A stretch of DNA of 32,461 nt from Gammaproteobacteria bacterium (GCA_030831085.1 JAURLT010000084.1:1-32461), one strand, 5' to 3'; shown: positions 1-8,053, numbered from the stretch's first letter. The notes: generated by a model from the letters alone, not told the origin. Made by a program: numbers and translations.

Positions 1-398
1 CCTTTCGGGAAAAACACCCGACTCTCCGGCTGTGGATGGAACCTGGTCGATTCCTGGTGGCAGAGGCCGGCGTCTTGCTGGCGCGCGTGACGCAGGTGAA
101 GGGCAAGGGCCAGCATCGCTACGTTGGGGTGGCGACCGGCATGAACTCCCTGATCCGACCGGCGCTCTACGGTGCCTACCATGACATCCACAACCTGAGC
201 CGCCTCGATGAGCCCCGGGTGGAGGCCGTGACGGTGGTGGGCCCGATCTGCGAGACGGGTGACGTGCTGGGCAGGCATCGGGCCCTGACCCCCACCGCGG
301 AGGGCGACATCCTGCTGATCGACACGGCCGGCGCCTACGGACGCGCCATGGCCTCTCAGTACAACCTGCGGGAACCCGCGGAGGAATGGGTCATCTGA
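1..398 (+). CDS. lysA: Diaminopimelate decarboxylase domain, C-terminal part (5' end outside window)
   Basis: This is the C-terminal part of a PLP-dependent group IV decarboxylase, which converts meso-diaminopimelate to lysine. The reading frame is open from the first bases (first full codon at 3), so the internal ATG at 36 is not the start. Visible family motifs are EPGRFLVAEAG (the substrate and PLP-phosphate side of the barrel), then GMNSLIRPALYGAYH, GPICETGDVL (the cysteine of the CESGD-type motif that completes the partner active site) and DTAGAYG near the end. In Xanthomonadaceae this domain is commonly fused behind an aspartate kinase (LysC-LysA). The style of this C-terminus fits that fusion, but the upstream part is not visible. 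The stop at 396-398 overlaps the stop of hisIE on the opposite strand, so the two genes converge with no space for a terminator. Confidence 0.88.
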   Translation, partial: FREKHPTLRLWMEPGRFLVAEAGVLLARVTQVKGKGQHRYVGVATGMNSLIRPALYGAYHDIHNLSRLDEPRVEAVTVVGPICETGDVLGRHRALTPTAEGDILLIDTAGAYGRAMASQYNLREPAEEWVI

Positions 399-1020
399 GC
401 TGCCTCGCGTGGCGCTCAGCGAGCGTGGTCGACAGATCGGACAGCGACAGGCCCTTGACCCGCAACAACACCAGCAGGTGAAAGGCGAGGTCGGCGGCTT
501 CGCCGAGCAAGGCTTCACGGTCATCGCCCACCGCTGCCAGTGCCACTTCCACGCCTTCCTCGCCCACCTTCTGGGCAACGCGGGCCGGGCCGGCAGCCGC
601 CAGTTGCCGCGTGTAGCTGCTCGCGTCATCGCCCGCAAGTCGCTGGCCGATGATGGCATCCAGCTCTTCCAGGAAACTCGCTGGCTGCGCGTGCGCTGAG
701 GTATCGCCAAAGCAACTGCGGGTGCCGAGGTGACAGGTTGGTCCGTGCGGACGCGCTCGGATCAGCAAGGTATCCGCGTCGCAGTCGGTATCAATCGAGG
801 CCACTTCCAGCACGTGACCCGAGGTCTCGCCCTTGCGCCACTGCTTGTCGCGGCTGCGACTGAAAAAGGTCACCAGGCCGTCACGCAGGGTGGCCTCCAG
901 GGCTTCGCGGTTCATGTAACCGAGCATCAGCACCTCGCCAGAGTCGGCATCCTGCACGATGGCGGGAATAAGCCCCGCTTGCTTGGCCCAATCCAGGCGC
1001 TCAACCAGTAATTCGCTCAT
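391..1020 (-). CDS. hisIE: Bifunctional phosphoribosyl-AMP cyclohydrolase / phosphoribosyl-ATP pyrophosphatase
   Basis: 209 aa. It carries out steps 2 and 3 of histidine synthesis: removal of pyrophosphate from PR-ATP, then opening of the adenine ring of PR-AMP. The N-terminal HisI domain (about residues 1-115) has the metal-binding run [10 protein letters not shown] followed by HGPTCHLG and CF. The C-terminal HisE domain (about 120-209) has the helical motif [13 protein letters not shown] and a later [13 protein letters not shown]. The frame is open further upstream, to 1194, but the start at 1018-1020 matches the family N-terminus and gives a 4-base ATGA overlap with hisF. That longer frame lies inside hisF and is rejected. 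This is the last gene of the his operon, and its stop overlaps lysA. Confidence 0.96.
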   Translation of the reverse strand: MSELLVERLDWAKQAGLIPAIVQDADSGEVLMLGYMNREALEATLRDGLVTFFSRSRDKQWRKGETSGHVLEVASIDTDCDADTLLIRARPHGPTCHLGTRSCFGDTSAHAQPASFLEELDAIIGQRLAGDDASSYTRQLAAAGPARVAQKVGEEGVEVALAAVGDDREALLGEAADLAFHLLVLLRVKGLSLSDLSTTLAERHARQLR

Positions 1021-1784
1021 ATCCTTACCTCGATACCGGACTCCCGCAGGAACGCCTTGAGTTCCGGAATGGCGATGTTGCCGCGATGAAAAACGCTGGC
1101 TGCCAGGGCGCCATTGACGGCCGCCTTCCTGAACACCTCGGCAAAGTGATCCATGCTGCCGGCACCGCCGGAGGCGATCAGCGGCACCTTGCACTGCTCG
1201 CGAGCGCGCGCCAGCTGCTCCAGGTCGTAGCCATCGCGGGTGCCGTCTGCGTTCATGCAGTTGAGGACAATTTCACCCGCCCCGCGCTGCTGGGCTTCGC
1301 GCAGCCAGTCGAGGGTATGCCGCGCGGCGGGCCCACTGCGCTGGGGATCGCCGGTGTAGCGATGGACCTGCCAGCCCTCAGCAGTGGCCTGGCTGTCTAT
1401 GCCCACCACCACGCATTGCGACCCAAAGCGGTCCGCCAGTTCCTCGATGAGGGCCGGGCGCTCGAGGGCGGGCGTGTTGACTGAGACCTTCTCAGCGCCG
1501 GCGGCCAGCACCGCCTCGGCGTCCTCGACGCTGCGGATCCCGCCGGCCACGCAGAAGGGAATGTCCAGCACTTCCGCCACGCGTGCTACCCAGTCACGAT
1601 CCACCGAACGACCCTCCGGACTGGCAGTAATGTCGTAGAACACCAGTTCGTCCGCCCCCTCATCGCGGTAGCGGCGGGCGAGGTCGAGGATGCCGCCCAC
1701 GACCTCGTGGTCGCGGAAACGTACACCCTTGACCACCTGGCCATCACGGACATCCAGGCAGGGAATTATTCGCTGCGCAAGAAT
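1017..1784 (-). CDS. hisF: Imidazole glycerol phosphate synthase, cyclase subunit (probable ATT start)
   Basis: HisF uses ammonia from HisH to turn PRFAR into imidazole glycerol phosphate and AICAR. The first conventional start (GTG, 1734-1736) would remove the conserved beginning RIIPCLDV. The frame continues upstream without a stop but offers no ATG, GTG or TTG at the expected place. An ATT at 1782-1784 aligns with the usual first codon, and an AGGAG lies 8 bases before it. From ATT the protein is 255 aa, close to the roughly 258 of E. coli HisF. The two catalytic aspartates then fall at residues 11 (CLDV) and 130 (GIDS), the same numbers as in the well-studied Thermotoga enzyme. The start lies inside the end of hisA, a 19-base overlap. 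The enzyme identity is certain; the start codon is inferred. Confidence 0.93.
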   Translation of the reverse strand: MLAQRIIPCLDVRDGQVVKGVRFRDHEVVGGILDLARRYRDEGADELVFYDITASPEGRSVDRDWVARVAEVLDIPFCVAGGIRSVEDAEAVLAAGAEKVSVNTPALERPALIEELADRFGSQCVVVGIDSQATAEGWQVHRYTGDPQRSGPAARHTLDWLREAQQRGAGEIVLNCMNADGTRDGYDLEQLARAREQCKVPLIASGGAGSMDHFAEVFRKAAVNGALAASVFHRGNIAIPELKAFLRESGIEVRI

Positions 1785-2506
1785 GGCAGGATCTCCTCTT
1801 CGGTGAGGGAACCATCGAGCAACGCACGCCCGCTGATAGCGGCCGCCACGCCAATTTCGCTCAGGATCTCCAGGTCAGCGCGGCATCGAATGCCACCGGA
1901 GGCCTGCCAGGACAGTTCCGGGTATCGAGCCAGCGCCTCACGGTACAAGTCGACACTGGGGCCCCCTAGGGTGCCGTCGCGCGCAATGTCCGTACACAGG
2001 ACATGGCGCAGACCGGATCCGTCGTAGCTTTCGAGCAGATCCCAGAGGCCGGTTGGGGATTCCACCTCCCAACCGCGGGTCCTGAGGCGTGGCTGTCCGC
2101 TCTCTGGCAGGCTCACGTCCAGCGCCAGCACAACTCGCTCTGAACCGAATTCACGGATCCAGGTGGCCACCTCCTGGGGTCGCTCTACCGCCGTGCTGCC
2201 GATGACCACCCGGTCCACGCCCATGGCCAGCCATGCCGCCACGTCGGCTCGCTCACGGATGCCCCCGCCCACCTGCAGCTTCGGTGCGGGCCTGGCCAGC
2301 AGTGCACGGATCGACTCGCGATTGCCAGGCTTGCCGACCCGGGCCCCATCAAGGTCGACCAGGTGCATCCTGGTGCAGCCAAGTTCGCGATAGCGTTCCA
2401 CCAGCACGAGCGGGTCGACGGCGTAGCGGGTCTCGTCGCCGAAGTTGCCTCGCAACAGGCGCACCACCTGCCCACCCCTAAGGTCAATGGCAGGAATCAG
2501 TTGCAC
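1766..2506 (-). CDS. hisA: Phosphoribosylformimino-AICAR-phosphate isomerase
   Basis: 246 aa, the usual length for the family. It is a TIM-barrel Amadori isomerase that converts ProFAR to PRFAR. The start [12 protein letters not shown] places the catalytic Asp at residue 8, and the second catalytic Asp is at about 130 (VLALDVS). The phosphate-binding stretches QVGGGIR and ASGGIR are both present. The ATG lies 10 bases inside the end of hisH. The last 19 bases serve as the beginning of hisF, and hisF's AGGAG Shine-Dalgarno sequence lies within hisA codons, so hisF translation is probably coupled to hisA. Confidence 0.97.
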   Translation of the reverse strand: MQLIPAIDLRGGQVVRLLRGNFGDETRYAVDPLVLVERYRELGCTRMHLVDLDGARVGKPGNRESIRALLARPAPKLQVGGGIRERADVAAWLAMGVDRVVIGSTAVERPQEVATWIREFGSERVVLALDVSLPESGQPRLRTRGWEVESPTGLWDLLESYDGSGLRHVLCTDIARDGTLGGPSVDLYREALARYPELSWQASGGIRCRADLEILSEIGVAAAISGRALLDGSLTEEEILPFLRSE

Positions 2507-3102
2507 GGTTCCAGGTCCAGAAAATTGCGCAGTAACCGGGCGCCGGCCTCTGCCGAACGCTCCGGATGAAACTGCATGCCAAAAAAATTCCCCTGACCGA
2601 CCACGGCACTCAACGGGCTACCGTACTCGCAAGTGGCCAGCGTGCACCCGCCAGGTGGCACCGCGTAGCTGTGCACGAAGTAGACATAGCTTCCGGGGGC
2701 CACCTCGTTTAGCAGTGGATGGGGCGCCGGCCACTGCAGTTGGTTCCAGCCCATGTGCGGCACAGCAAGACCCTCATCGGGCAGGATGCGGCGAGCAATG
2801 CCGGGCAGCACTCCGAGGCAGTCGACGCCGCCTTCCTCACTGCGCTCGAACAACAGTTGCATGCCAAGACAGATGCCCAGCACCGGTTGCCGCAGGGTTG
2901 GAATGACCGCGTCGAGCCCAGCCTCGCGGAGGCGTCGCATGGCATTTCCTGCTGCCCCCACCCCCGGAAGGATGACCCGTTCGGCGCTGGCAAGATCGGC
3001 CGCCTTCGCGCTCAGCCGGGCCTCGACCCCGAGCCGGCCCAAGGCATGGCGCAGGGAAGCGATGTTGGCACCCCCGCTGTCCACGATCACGACTGCACTC
3101 AC
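2497..3102 (-). CDS. hisH: Imidazole glycerol phosphate synthase, glutamine amidotransferase subunit
   Basis: 201 aa class I glutamine amidotransferase that releases ammonia from glutamine and channels it to HisF. The nucleophile Cys is at residue 78 in GICLGMQLLFE, and the His and Glu of the triad are at 179 and 181 in FHPERS. An oxyanion-type loop PGVGA lies at 46-50. The ATG overlaps the hisB stop by 4 bases. The 3' end overlaps hisA by 10 bases. As is common in proteobacteria, hisH is separated from its partner hisF by hisA. Confidence 0.97.
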   Translation of the reverse strand: MSAVVIVDSGGANIASLRHALGRLGVEARLSAKAADLASAERVILPGVGAAGNAMRRLREAGLDAVIPTLRQPVLGICLGMQLLFERSEEGGVDCLGVLPGIARRILPDEGLAVPHMGWNQLQWPAPHPLLNEVAPGSYVYFVHSYAVPPGGCTLATCEYGSPLSAVVGQGNFFGMQFHPERSAEAGARLLRNFLDLEPCN

Positions 3103-4181
3103 AGCAGGCCCTTGCTGCTAGGCAGCACCGTACCCTCGATACGGATGGCCTGCCGGAGCGCGCGACCGACGGCCTTGAAGCAAGCCTCCACCATGTGGTG
3201 GGTATTCTCTCCCTCGACCTTGACGTGAATGGCCGCCCCCAGCGCCTCACCGAGCGAGCGAAAGAAGTGCGGCACCAGTTCGGTCGGCAGCTCGCCGACC
3301 CGCTCCCGACCGAAGCGTCCCTCGAAGCGGGCGTAGGGGCGACCGGACAGGTCAATGGCGACCTGTGCCTGGGCCTCGTCCATGGGCAGCACGAAGCCGT
3401 AGCGGCCGATTCCTCGCTTGTCACCCAGCGCCTCCCGCAGGGCCTGCCCGAGGGCGAGGGCGCAATCCTCCACCGTGTGGTGTTCATCGACGGCGAGGTC
3501 ACCCTGGCAGGTGAGTTTGAGTGCGAACCCACCGTGACGGGCCACCTGCTCAAGCATGTGATCGAAGAAACCGAGCCCGGTGGCGATGCTGGCCTCGCCC
3601 TCCCTGTCGAGGTCGACCATCACCTCGATCTCCGTTTCGCGGGTGCGTCGTGAAACACGGCCCCGGCGCCCGGCGTTCGCGGTCAGGCAAGCTACGACGG
3701 CCGGCCAGGTGAAGTCGGCGCCGCGAGCGGGATCGATCCGCAGCGCTTCGATGCCCAGGTTACGGGCCAGCTCGAAATCCGTGTCACGATCCCCGATCAC
3801 GTAGCTCCGGGTAGCTTCGAAAGGTCGTTGTTGGGCATGTGCCTCGACCAGCGCCGTGCCGGGCTTGCGACATGCGCAGGCCTCGGTGGGGTGGTGCGGA
3901 CAGATGAGTACCGCATCGAACTCGATGCCCTGCGAGCCCAGAACCTGCAGGAGTAACGACTGGGGCCCGTTGAAGGTCTCAAGCGGGAAACTCGCGGTGC
4001 CCAGCCCGTCCTGGTTGGTCACCATCACCAACCGGTAACCGGCCTCTTGCAGGGCCAACAGCGCCGGAATGACGCCTGGCAGCAGTCGGAACTTTTCATA
4101 ACTATCCACCTGTTCATCCGGGGGCTCTTCGATCAGGGTGCCGTCTCGATCGATGAACAGGGTAGGGCAGGGCGCGTTCAT
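3099..4181 (-). CDS. hisB: Bifunctional histidinol-phosphatase / imidazoleglycerol-phosphate dehydratase
   Basis: 360 aa, matching the fused gammaproteobacterial HisB. The N-terminal HAD phosphatase (about 1-165) has DRDGTL with the catalytic aspartates at 11 and 13, and a zinc loop with Cys94, His96, Cys102 and Cys104. A later IGDRDTD supplies the acidic motif. The C-terminal dehydratase (about 172-360) has FFDHML (205-210) and DEHHTVED (232-239), which ligate manganese, plus a second metal motif near the end (NTHHMVEA). The two domains perform the sixth and eighth steps of the pathway. The ATG overlaps the hisC stop by 4 bases. Confidence 0.97.
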   Translation of the reverse strand: MNAPCPTLFIDRDGTLIEEPPDEQVDSYEKFRLLPGVIPALLALQEAGYRLVMVTNQDGLGTASFPLETFNGPQSLLLQVLGSQGIEFDAVLICPHHPTEACACRKPGTALVEAHAQQRPFEATRSYVIGDRDTDFELARNLGIEALRIDPARGADFTWPAVVACLTANAGRRGRVSRRTRETEIEVMVDLDREGEASIATGLGFFDHMLEQVARHGGFALKLTCQGDLAVDEHHTVEDCALALGQALREALGDKRGIGRYGFVLPMDEAQAQVAIDLSGRPYARFEGRFGRERVGELPTELVPHFFRSLGEALGAAIHVKVEGENTHHMVEACFKAVGRALRQAIRIEGTVLPSSKGLL

Positions 4182-5233
4182 GCTTGACTCCAGGCCATGA
4201 GCAGGCGGGCATTGTCCTCGTCAAGGCCCACGGTCACCCGCAGGCAGCCGGCAAGCCCAGGTTGCGTGCCAACGTCCCTGACCAGCAGACCTGCATCGAG
4301 CGCCATACGCAGCAGCTCGCTCGAGCGCTGGCTGTGCACCAGCAGGAAGTTGGCCTCACTGGGCCAGACGCGGGTGATCGCGGGAAGACCGGCCAAGCCA
4401 GTAGCCAGGGATTGTCGGGAGGCCAGCAGTCGCTCGACCTGGCCGGCAGTGCGCTGGACACCCTGGTCCTGCAGGCAACCCGTCACGGCTTCGATGGTGT
4501 GGGTGGTGAGGGCATAGGGCGGCAGCAGGCGACGCAACAGGTCGATCAGGGTCGGGCTGGCAACCACCGCCCCGCACCGCGCGCCCGCGAGGCCGTAGGC
4601 CTTCGACATCGTGCGCAGCACTGCCACGTTGTCGCGCCCGGCCACTTCATCGGCCAGCGAGGCTGTTGTGCAGAATTCGATGTAGGCCTCATCCACCACC
4701 AACAGGGCACGCTCGCCTATTTGTTCGGCCAGATCCAGGATGGCCTGCCGGCCTGGGTGACCGCCGGTGGGATTATTGGGGGCACACAGGAATACCAACT
4801 TCACCGTAGCGTCGATCCCGGCACGGACGCCCTCGGTATCCAGAGTGAAGTCCGGCGCCCGCAGCGGCACGTCGACGATGCCGGCTCCCTGGACCCGGGC
4901 CGCATAGCCGTACATGGGGAAGGTCGGCGTCGAGACCAGAATGCGATCCTGGCCCGCCTGGCAGAAGGCACGCACCAGCAGATCAATGCCCTCGTCGCTG
5001 CCGCGGGTTGGCAGCACGCAGTCAGGGTCAACTCCGTACAGCCCGGCCAGGGCGCGCGCCAGTTCGGCGGACTGTGGCTCCGGGTAACGGTTGAGCCCCC
5101 CTGCGGACAGGTCGCCGTCCGGCCGCCATGGGTTCTCGTTGGCGTGGAGCCGTACCATGCCCGGTTTCCAGGTGGCCGGGTGATAGGCGTCCAGGGTCAG
5201 GATTTCCGGGCGAACCCGCTCGAGTATGCTCAT
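4178..5233 (-). CDS. hisC: Histidinol-phosphate aminotransferase
   Basis: 351 aa, fold type I PLP aminotransferase that converts imidazole acetol phosphate to histidinol phosphate using glutamate. The PLP-binding lysine is at residue 211 in TMSKAYGLAGAR. Other motifs are HANENPW near the N-terminus, APNNPTGG (151-158) and DEAYIEF (181-187). An Arg near the C-terminus (GCLRVTVG) probably binds the substrate carboxylate or phosphate. It overlaps hisD and hisB by 4 bases each. The position between hisD and hisB separates it from the other fold-type-I aminotransferases that it could be confused with. Confidence 0.96.
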   Translation of the reverse strand: MSILERVRPEILTLDAYHPATWKPGMVRLHANENPWRPDGDLSAGGLNRYPEPQSAELARALAGLYGVDPDCVLPTRGSDEGIDLLVRAFCQAGQDRILVSTPTFPMYGYAARVQGAGIVDVPLRAPDFTLDTEGVRAGIDATVKLVFLCAPNNPTGGHPGRQAILDLAEQIGERALLVVDEAYIEFCTTASLADEVAGRDNVAVLRTMSKAYGLAGARCGAVVASPTLIDLLRRLLPPYALTTHTIEAVTGCLQDQGVQRTAGQVERLLASRQSLATGLAGLPAITRVWPSEANFLLVHSQRSSELLRMALDAGLLVRDVGTQPGLAGCLRVTVGLDEDNARLLMAWSQA

Positions 5234-6555
5234 GTCGTCCTTCCCGCCAACTTGTCCAGTCGGGCCGACACGGAGGCTGCATGGGCATCGAGGCCCTCCA
5301 TCATGGCCAGCGTCACTGCGGTGGGGCCGAGGCCCTGCAGCCCCTCAGCGCTGATCTGCTGGATGGTCATCTCACGCATGAAGGATCCCAACGACAGCCC
5401 GCTGTGGGCTCGGGCGTAACCGTAGGTAGGCAGTACGTGATTGGTGCCGCTGCAGTAATCGCCCATCGCCTCGGGCGTCCACGGTCCCAGGAATACCGAC
5501 CCGGCGGTCCGTAATCCAGAAAGCCAGCTACGCGGCTCGCTGAGTTGCAGGATCAGGTGCTCTGGCGCGTACTGGTTGGCGACGCCGATGGCGGTCTCCA
5601 GGTCCTCGACCTCGATCAATCGGCTATTGGCCAGGGCAGCACGCGCGATGCCGACGCGCGTGAGCCTGTCGAGTTGGGCTGCGAGGGCTCGAACGACCTC
5701 CGGAATCAGTCGTGGACAGGCCGCAACCAGCACCGCCTGGGCATCCGGGCTGTGCTCGGCCTGGGCGAGCAGGTCAGCGGCGATGAAATCGGGGTCGGCG
5801 GTCTCGTCTGCCACCACCATGACCTCCGAGGGTCCGGCCGGCATGTCATAGGCCGCGCCCTCCGGGTCTGCCGCCACCTGCAACTTGGCCGCCGTGACCC
5901 AGGCATTGCCCGGCCCGAAGATCTTCTCGACCTTGGGGATGGTGTGGGTGCCATAGGCCATGGCCGCGATCGCTTGCGCTCCCCCGACCTTGTAAATTTC
6001 CGTCACTCCGCACTCTTGGGCAGCGAACAACACGCCGGGATCCAGTCGGCCGTCACCCCGGGGGGGGCTGCACAGGACCACCCTGCGACAACCGGCGAGC
6101 AACGCGGGGACCGCCAGCATCACGGCGGACGAGGGTAACGGCGCAGAACCTGCGGGAACGTACAGCCCTACAGCATCGATGGGGACGGACACGCGTTCAC
6201 AGATCACGCCCGGTGCGGTCTCAACGCGAAGGGCCTGTGGGCGCTGGGCTTCATGAAAACGGCGGACGTTGGCGATGGCGCGCCGGACTGCCTGCCGCTG
6301 CTCGTCGGACAGCCCACCGGCTGCGGCAGCCGCTTCATCTTCCGCGACGCGCAGCGACTCGAGCCGCACGCGGTCGTGCTCGAGGCACAGGTCGAGCACC
6401 GCCCGGTCCCCCTCGCGGCGGACACGGGCGATGATCTCCAGCACCGTTTGGTCGACCTCCGCAGCGGTGGACTGCGCAGGACGGCGCAACAGGGCGCGCC
6501 TGCCGTCAGGATCCAGGTCTTTCCAGCGCACGGCGGCGGGCAGGAAACCATTCAT
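5230..6555 (-). CDS. hisD: Histidinol dehydrogenase
   Basis: 441 aa zinc enzyme that oxidises histidinol to histidine in two NAD-dependent steps. Family motifs include the long run around PLPSSAVMLAVPALLAGC, then KIFGPGNAWVTAAK, YDMPAGPSEVMVVAD and the catalytic YAPEHLIL (Glu-His pair). The zinc-ligand region is near the C-terminus (GTNHVLPTYGYAR). The frame is open upstream to 6648, but that stretch lies within hisG. The ATG at 6553-6555 gives the usual N-terminus and a 4-base overlap with hisG. Confidence 0.96.
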   Translation of the reverse strand: MNGFLPAAVRWKDLDPDGRRALLRRPAQSTAAEVDQTVLEIIARVRREGDRAVLDLCLEHDRVRLESLRVAEDEAAAAAGGLSDEQRQAVRRAIANVRRFHEAQRPQALRVETAPGVICERVSVPIDAVGLYVPAGSAPLPSSAVMLAVPALLAGCRRVVLCSPPRGDGRLDPGVLFAAQECGVTEIYKVGGAQAIAAMAYGTHTIPKVEKIFGPGNAWVTAAKLQVAADPEGAAYDMPAGPSEVMVVADETADPDFIAADLLAQAEHSPDAQAVLVAACPRLIPEVVRALAAQLDRLTRVGIARAALANSRLIEVEDLETAIGVANQYAPEHLILQLSEPRSWLSGLRTAGSVFLGPWTPEAMGDYCSGTNHVLPTYGYARAHSGLSLGSFMREMTIQQISAEGLQGLGPTAVTLAMMEGLDAHAASVSARLDKLAGRTT

Positions 6556-7457
6556 GGCAACATTTTCTCGACCGGCAGGACGAGGATGGCCGACGCGCCA
6601 GCGGCCTTGAGTCCCTCCAGGGTTTCCCAGAACACGTTCTCGCGGCATACCGCATGCACGGCCACCTTCTCATCGGTGCCTTCCAGGGGCAGGATCGTCG
6701 GGTGCTCGCTGCCCGGCAGCAGGGCGGAGATCTGCTCCAGAGCGCTGCGCGGGGCGTGGAGCATGATGTACTTGCTTTCCCGAACCTGCTGCACTCCGTT
6801 CATGCGCAGCAGCAACCGGCTGATCCATTCCTCGCGGGCGCTTTCCAGCAGGCCGGGCGTCCGGATCAGCACCGCATGACTGTCCAGCACGACCTCTGCC
6901 TCGACCAGTCGGTTGGCGGCGAGGGTAGCGCCGGTCGAGACCAGGTCGCAGATGGCCTCTGCGCGCCCGAGGCTGGGGGCGATTTCGACCGAGCCAGACA
7001 GGGTCACGACCTCGGCCTCAACCTGCTGTTCGTCGAGCCAGCGGCGAAGGAGATGGGGATAAGTGGTGGCGATACGCAACCCGCTGAGACTGCGCGGGCC
7101 ATCGTAGCGGCGTTGTTCGGGCACCGCGATACTGAGGCGGCAGCGCCCGTAGTCGAGGCTCATCACCTGCTCGAAGGGGCTGCTGACTCCCGCTGCCAGG
7201 CGGGCCAGGCGTCGCTCCTCCACGACGTTGAAGCCGACGATGCCGAGGTCACAGACGTCATCCTCGACCAGCGCCGGGATGTCATCGTCCCGCACCAGCA
7301 ACACGTCGAGCGGCATGTTCTCGCCGAAACACACCAGCTGATCCTTGCGACGACTGTACTTGAGGCCACACCTGGTCAGCAGGTCCAGGGAATTGTCGGT
7401 CAGGCGCCCCGATTTCTGGATGGCGAGCTTGATCCGCGGGGTACCGTCCGGTGTCAT
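6552..7457 (-). CDS. hisG: ATP phosphoribosyltransferase, long (self-regulated) form
   Basis: 301 aa, the length of the long hexameric form that carries its own C-terminal histidine-binding domain. It therefore needs no HisZ partner. It makes the first committed step, PRPP plus ATP to PR-ATP. Visible motifs are KLAIQKSGRL at the N-terminus, DLGIVGFNVVEE (periplasmic-binding-protein-like fold), RIATTYPHLLRRW and the PRPP loop DLVSTGATLAANRL. The C-terminal domain (about 225-301) ends in ENVFWETLEGLKAAGASAILVLP, a feedback domain typical of the long form. It overlaps the upstream regulator gene and hisD by 4 bases each. Confidence 0.96.
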   Translation of the reverse strand: MTPDGTPRIKLAIQKSGRLTDNSLDLLTRCGLKYSRRKDQLVCFGENMPLDVLLVRDDDIPALVEDDVCDLGIVGFNVVEERRLARLAAGVSSPFEQVMSLDYGRCRLSIAVPEQRRYDGPRSLSGLRIATTYPHLLRRWLDEQQVEAEVVTLSGSVEIAPSLGRAEAICDLVSTGATLAANRLVEAEVVLDSHAVLIRTPGLLESAREEWISRLLLRMNGVQQVRESKYIMLHAPRSALEQISALLPGSEHPTILPLEGTDEKVAVHAVCRENVFWETLEGLKAAGASAILVLPVEKMLP

Positions 7458-7768
7458 TTGGCCTCACCGTTCCTGAGGCGGTCGGCAACCTGCGCATACC
7501 CACTGCCCTGCAGCAGGCAGCGCGCCACCCGGCCGACGGTGGTCACGCTGACCCCGGTCAGGCGCTGGATCTCGCGATAGGGCATGCCCTGTTGCAGCAA
7601 CTCCACTACGGCCCAGCGATCGGCCATGGCCTGGAGCTCGGCCGGGGTACAGAGGTCCCTGAAAAAGGCCCGGGCTTCGTCCGGCGAATCGAGCGCCAGA
7701 ACCGCGCTGTACAGCGCACGCTCGTATTGGGCTTGCTGGCGCGCACTGAGCGGCTTGTGGAGTTTCAT
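7454..7768 (-). CDS. TrpR/YerC-family DNA-binding regulator heading the his operon
   Basis: 104 aa, all-helical TrpR-superfamily protein. The core LCTPAELQAMADRW (39-52) and the helix-turn-helix YREIQRLTGVSVTTVGRVARCL (about 64-85) match the YerC/YecD branch rather than the true tryptophan repressor. It is the first gene of the his operon and overlaps hisG by ATGA. Together these suggest a regulator of this operon, perhaps with histidine as co-repressor. TrpR-family regulators of histidine synthesis have been proposed from comparative genomics, so the function is an inference from family and position. A weak AAGG precedes the ATG at only 2 bases spacing. The upstream region has a candidate operator (see 7785-7802). 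Confidence 0.88.
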   Translation of the reverse strand: MKLHKPLSARQQAQYERALYSAVLALDSPDEARAFFRDLCTPAELQAMADRWAVVELLQQGMPYREIQRLTGVSVTTVGRVARCLLQGSGYAQVADRLRNGEAK

Positions 7769-7784
7769 TACCTTGTCCGTGTTT

Positions 7785-7816
7785 TAGCGTATTAACGTAC
7801 TATTACACTACCACAA
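7785..7816 (-). promoter_or_regulatory. Candidate his operon promoter with imperfect palindromic operator
   Basis: Read on the minus strand, TTGTGG (7811-7816) and TAATAC (7789-7794) are separated by 16 bases, which would start transcription about 14 bases before the TrpR-like gene. An 18-base imperfect inverted repeat at 7785-7802 is centred on TTAA with outer TAG/CTA arms and covers the -10 box. E. coli TrpR operators are also centred on TTAA, so this is a plausible autoregulatory site. Only 5 of the 9 positions in each arm are symmetrical, so the call is tentative. Confidence 0.4.
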
Positions 7817-7841
7817 AGCATCGACCGGCCGCCACCCCGGC

Positions 7842-7870
7842 TTGCCGGCTTGCCGGACTGCCTCTAGACT
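7842..7870 (+). promoter_or_regulatory. Promoter of the SAM riboswitch-metXB transcript
   Basis: TTGCCG at 7842-7847 and TAGACT at 7865-7870 are separated by 17 bases, the optimum for sigma-70. The predicted start of transcription, about 7-8 bases after the -10 box, falls just before the first helix of the SAM riboswitch at 7878, which supports the assignment. The promoter diverges from the his promoter, about 45 bases away on the other strand. Confidence 0.6.
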
Positions 7871-7877
7871 TGCGGTA

Positions 7878-7993
7878 CTTCCATCGAGACCGGCCGAGGG
7901 ACAAGGCCCTTTGACGCCGGGGCAACCGCCCGACCTCACCCGTCGGGGAAGGTGCCAACTCCTGCGGCGGGCAACCCCGACGACAGATGGAAG
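7878..7993 (+). promoter_or_regulatory. SAM-I (S-box) riboswitch aptamer
   Basis: The RNA closes with a perfect 8-bp P1 helix, CTTCCATC (7878-7885) with GATGGAAG (7986-7993). Between the arms are the conserved SAM-I core elements in order: GAGACCGG, GAGGGACAAGGCCC, TTTGACGCCGG, GCAACC, GGTGCCAACTCCTGC and GACAGATGG. These match the known S-box consensus, including the kink-turn and the GGTGCCAA strand that forms the pseudoknot. In this family, SAM binding stabilises P1 and turns expression off. It precedes metX-metB, the committed steps to methionine, which is the expected target. Confidence 0.93.
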
Positions 7994-8031
7994 GCCCCGC
8001 AATCGGATCGAGGGATCCGTCAGGGCGGGGC
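7994..8031 (+). other. Strong hairpin immediately after the SAM aptamer
   Basis: GCCCCGC (7994-8000) pairs perfectly with GCGGGGC (8025-8031). Inside it, CGGATC (8004-8009) pairs perfectly with GATCCG (8014-8019). It begins at the base after P1. No run of T follows, so it does not look like a rho-independent terminator. It may insulate the aptamer or be part of the switching structure. Confidence 0.55.
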
Positions 8032-8053
8032 GTCGGCGCCCGTGCAGGGCGTT

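Noticed and set aside
4184-5419. 411-residue open frame on + across hisC
   Set aside because: Antisense shadow of hisC and the end of hisD; no domain or ribosome site.
6556-6648. N-terminal extension of hisD
   Set aside because: It overlaps hisG; the start at 6555 matches the family and forms the ATGA junction.
7994-8031. Rho-independent terminator after the SAM aptamer
   Set aside because: The hairpin is strong but lacks a T tract, so a terminator call is not supported; recorded as a hairpin only.
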